From Rosa chinensis (taxonomy: Eukaryota > Streptophyta > Magnoliopsida > Rosales > Rosaceae): DNA of 64,000 nucleotides. Under the pieces are notes generated by a model that was not told the origin of the DNA, ran no database searches, and saw only the letters and a program-made list of their open reading frames with translations. The stretch spans positions 47,050,911 through 47,114,910 of the forward strand of contig NC_037088.1 in assembly GCF_002994745.2 (NCBI RefSeq). The letters run 5' to 3'. Positions 60,657-64,000 of this stretch are shown here, in pieces (the stretch's first letter is position 1; each line of letters opens with the position of its first letter). Made by a program: the position numbers and the translations under genes.

Positions 60657-61155
60657 TTAATAACATAGTTTGCCCACCAAATTCAAGTCCGATATACTAG
60701 AGGGATCGATTGGGCCGCTGAGCCACAACTTCTTAATTCTTTCAACACATCTTATTTCCAAATCTGTGCTCATATATCTCAGGTTTTTACACTTGCGCAA
60801 ATCAAGGATCTCGAGTTGAGGACAACAATCAAGAATTGTCTCCAAGCCATTGCAAGTCAGCTCATTCCTACGGATCTCAAGGAGGAGTAAACCATGCATG
60901 GTTCCCGATATAGCAACTGCATCCTCGTCACTATAATACTGCCTGGAAGACTTTCTTCCATTCGGGGTGTTAAATTTGAATGATTTCAAAAGAGGGCAGC
61001 AGCGCCTAACTACTTGAAGAGCTTTACTGGAGAATTTGCACATCGAAATGTCCAGTTCCTCCAAAACTGGAAGTCTCAAAGCTGCTTCACACAACACCTC
61101 ATCAGTTATAATGCCACAATTGAGCAAACTGAGGTGCCTAATTAATCCAACTAAA
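60657..61155 (-). pseudogene. F-box/LRR gene 3: LRR exon only
   Basis: Complete second exon of the F-box/LRR gene (166 codons, open to TAA at 60657), differing from F-box 2 by only a few residues (for example VVRRCC for VVGRCC, ELTCNG for DLTCNG). The expected F-box exon should lie near 61600-62000 but the duplication ends at about 61430 and unrelated sequence follows. Without the F-box it cannot join an SCF complex. If transcribed, it could give at most a free LRR fragment. Confidence 0.85.
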
Positions 61156-61430
61156 CTGTATGAGAGGTTAAGAAGAAAGCAATGTTAGCCTTTGTACAAT
61201 TAAACTTCCAAATGACCAACACAATCACTGCAAAATATTTGTATATTAATTCTAACATTTCTATATGCATCAATATTTACACGTGTGTATATCGAGTATG
61301 CATTCTCTACTATGTTTGCCAATTGTTATCAGCAATGTTAAATTCATGTGATATATATCACCCCCATGTCTTCAAAGACATCCCATATTCTGAGGAGGAA
61401 CTCCTTACTGGTACATCTTTGAGTTAATTA

Positions 61431-64000
61431 CATATAAGTGCATCTTTGAATGTTTTTTTAGCCATAAGGCCACCAACTAATTTTTTCCTTCATAAGGCCA
61501 CTATATTAAAAAAGGTGTTATATTTTGGATATTAAAAACCAACATATTTACATAAATGCCACTAGAGTACAAAATCAACAATCATTCTCTCTCTCATCTC
61601 CGGCGAGGTCTCCGGTCAACTTCGGCGAGTCTTCGGCCGACCTCCGGCCAACTTCCGGTGGGTCTCCGGCAGACCTCCGGCGAACTCTGACAATCACAAA
61701 AGCTACTGTCACTAACACCAAAAGCTACTGTGGCTAGCAACAAAAGCTACTCTGATGAGATTCTCGGCCACCTCCTGCAATGTCACAAAAGCTACTATCA
61801 CTAGCAACAAAAACTACTGTCACTAGCAACAAAAGCTACTCTGGTGAGATTTCCGGCAATATAACAAAAGCTACTATCACCAACAACAAAAGCTACTCCT
61901 TACCCAAAAACCTATGCTTCCCAAAACGAAAAGTTATTATCCCCACTAATAAAAGATACTGTCACCAATACCAAAAGCTACTCCCATCAGCAACAAATGC
62001 TATTCTCACCAAACTCTCACCAACACCAAAAATTACTTTCACCAACAACAAAAGTTATTGTCACCAACACCAATTAGCTACTCTCACTAACATTAGAGAG
62101 CTACTAACATAAGTACAAAAAGCTAAGATCACTATGATGGAAAACCACTATAATAGTTATAGAGAGCTACTGATTTGAAAAAAAAGAAGCTATTGACAGT
62201 AGCTTGAAAATATACTAACATAGACACATAAAGCTACTATCACGATATTGAAATGCCACTAGAACAATTACACGGAGCTGCTAACTTGAAATAATTAAAA
62301 TGAAAATAGAAGCTATTGACATCATGATGAAAAGATACTAACATAGACGTAGAAAGATTCTATCACTATGTTGAAAAGCCACTATAACAGTAATAGAGAG
62401 TTACTAACTGCCTTCCGTAGTTGTAAAAAGTCACTACCATTGTTGTGAAAAGCTATTACTATAGTTGCATAAAGCTACTGTCAATGTTGTAATGCTACTA
62501 TCATTTTTCAATGTAAGAAACTTTGCCACTGTTGTACAAAGCTACTACCAATGCTATCCAATATTGTAGAAAGTTATTACCAATGTTGTAAAAAGCTATT
62601 TCAACTGTTGAAGTGCTACTGCCAGCTTTGCTTTGTACATGTTTTCTTGTTTTGGCACCCCACAGCACTACACCAACCACACTTTATATGTCTTCTCTAG
62701 CCACCTTCAATTAGGCAAACAAAAACAAAAATCAAAGTCAAAATCAAAATATAGAAGGCTACTATCACAGTTATACAACTCAACTAGAATAGTTATAGAA
62801 AGCTAGTAGCATAGCTATTGATTGCAACTAAAATATGATCAAGATTGATTTTTGTGATCAAAATTGAAGATATCATGCCAGCAAACATCTACTTTATCAA
62901 CTTGACAAAAAATAAAATAAACCACAGTCAAGACACAAAACTAATAACAAAATGTGCAAAGCTACTGATCTGATTGTGGAAAGGTACTGCTAGAGTTTTA
63001 AAAAGCTATTGATAGAGATATAAGAAGCTACTAGCATAGCTTTCCAGTAGCAGAGAGCATGAATCCATTAAATTTGCTTTTATAGTGAATGTGTTTTCTC
63101 TAACTATATCAGTAGCTTTCTTTAACTAGGTCAATATGCTCTCTTTAATTGCGGAAGTAGCTTTTAATAATCAAGTTAGTAACTTTTCCTAACTAGGTGT
63201 ATAACTTTCTCTGTCAAATTTAAACATCAATTCTTCATAACAAAAAAACCAATTTATACACTATGTCTATAATGAAAACCCAACTTAGGGACTACAAGAA
63301 TTCTATAGCAATTGAAAACAATTCTATCTCAGCATGAATGATCTAGTGCTTTTATAGCAATTGAAAACAATTCTATAATAATGGCTTTCCAGATCATTAA
63401 CAAATATCATACCAAGGAGGAACAAAAGACGGTGGCTCGGCAGAATGAAACCAACACCAACCAAACCAAAACCCAATCATATCAGACATGTAAAGTTAAC
63501 CAAACTCAACAAAATAATGCAAATATAAAATATGATCTTCAAGACCAGCTTGAAATACCTCAACCACATAACCTAATCTACATCTACTTTAAGTTTAATT
63601 GTCCAAAATAAAATGAAACATTTCCATCAATAATTGCCATAATTGAAACTCCAAAGCTTACCGAAGGAATGATCTGATACTCTACCTCTACAGCAACTTG
63701 AATGCCCAATCCCGCAGCAATTTTGGCAACACAAATTTTAAATTCCACAAATTAGAAACCCTAAATCAACAATAATTTCAATCAATTAGAAATAAACAAA
63801 AGAAGATTCAACTTACAAGTAGATGAAGCTAAAGTGGTTGCGGTCTGGTGATGAGGAAGACGGTGCCAATGAATCTCAGGCCGTTGAGAGCTCTTTGCGC
63901 TCTCGATCTCGTCCTTTGAAGCTTCGTCTTTAGCCTCCTTGCCTCACGTCGCGGGACCGTCAGGTTGCCAGAGTTGGACGACACGACAATGGGTTTGCCA
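61431..64000. repeat. Low-complexity region of AGCTACT-type repeats (possible large non-autonomous element)
   Basis: From about 61690 to 63200 the sequence is filled with dozens of variants of AAAGCTACT or AGCTATT, irregularly spaced by 12-30 bp, on the plus strand. It starts after a CT-rich and CCGGCGA/TCTCCGG-rich segment (61580-61690), a layout like the three MULE-like elements (short GC-rich part, then spaced short motifs). Open frames here are just translations of the repeats. 63380-63611 has an open frame of low complexity that I do not accept as a gene. I see no TIR partner inside the window. Confidence 0.5.

Larger units (their letters stand above)
50460..61430. repeat. Second copy of the 27.84-35.1 kb segment
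   Basis: Collinear with 27.84-35.1 kb: E intron 2, exon 3, intron 3, exon 4, 3' flank, spacer, F-box LRR exon, F-box intron. Differences are whole insertions: MULE-like elements 1 and 3 in the first copy; the LINE and the retro-inserted fragment in the second. Confidence 0.85.

Noticed and set aside
61525..62112. Lys/Thr/Ser-rich open frames
   Set aside because: Direct translation of the AGCTACT-type repeats.

Overview
The window is nuclear DNA from a flowering plant, most likely a eudicot. The evidence is spliced genes with AT-rich GT-AG introns, a plant cytosolic leucyl-tRNA synthetase, F-box/LRR genes, and plant hAT, MULE, LINE, SINE and MITE insertions. A Rosaceae-like genome is my impression only.

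The notable content is a cluster of strongly diverged PCNA-fold (DNA sliding clamp) paralogues. I reconstructed four intact genes: A (11785-13738, +), B (17702-19424, -), D (21369-23539, +) and E (26356-29887, +). Three are broken: C (36624-37775, -), F (50753-52302, +) and G (6262-6734, -). A, B and C form type I; D, E, F and G form type II. All share the PCNA layout of two half-domain pairs joined by a linker. They also share intron phases 1-1-0 and a 71-nt third core exon. They are far from the near-invariant canonical plant PCNA. Three SKIP19-like F-box/LRR genes accompany them: two complete (14279-15547 and 34323-35637) and one without its F-box exon (60657-61155).

Layout. 1-1.6 kb: no gene. 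1.7-4.85 kb: intact intronless leucyl-tRNA synthetase (-). 5-26 kb: a large inverted duplication. The left arm holds dead clamp G, a 4.1-kb hAT element and clamp A; the right arm holds clamps B, D and E; F-box 1 lies near the axis. 30.3-33.9 kb: two MULE-like elements, one carrying a geranylgeranyl diphosphate synthase fragment. 34-37.8 kb: direct copy of F-box 1 plus clamp B (F-box 2 and dead clamp C), fused at 37775 to a broken receptor-like protein gene (to about 39.3 kb). 39.9-44.35 kb: an intact 10-exon single-copy-looking gene (849 aa) resembling the TRAPPII-associated plant protein TRIPP. 44.4-50.4 kb: non-coding, with a MITE. 50.46-61.4 kb: second copy of 27.8-35.1 kb (dead clamp F, F-box 3), without the two MULE-like elements but with an L1-type LINE and a retro-inserted fragment. 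61.4-64 kb: low-complexity DNA full of AGCTACT-like repeats.

The two structural genes (leucyl-tRNA synthetase and the TRIPP-like gene) look like ordinary single-copy neighbours. The clamp and F-box genes are a fast-duplicating accessory cluster. Whether their products work together is inference only. All exon models were made by eye from reading frames, splice dinucleotides and comparison of copies within the window.
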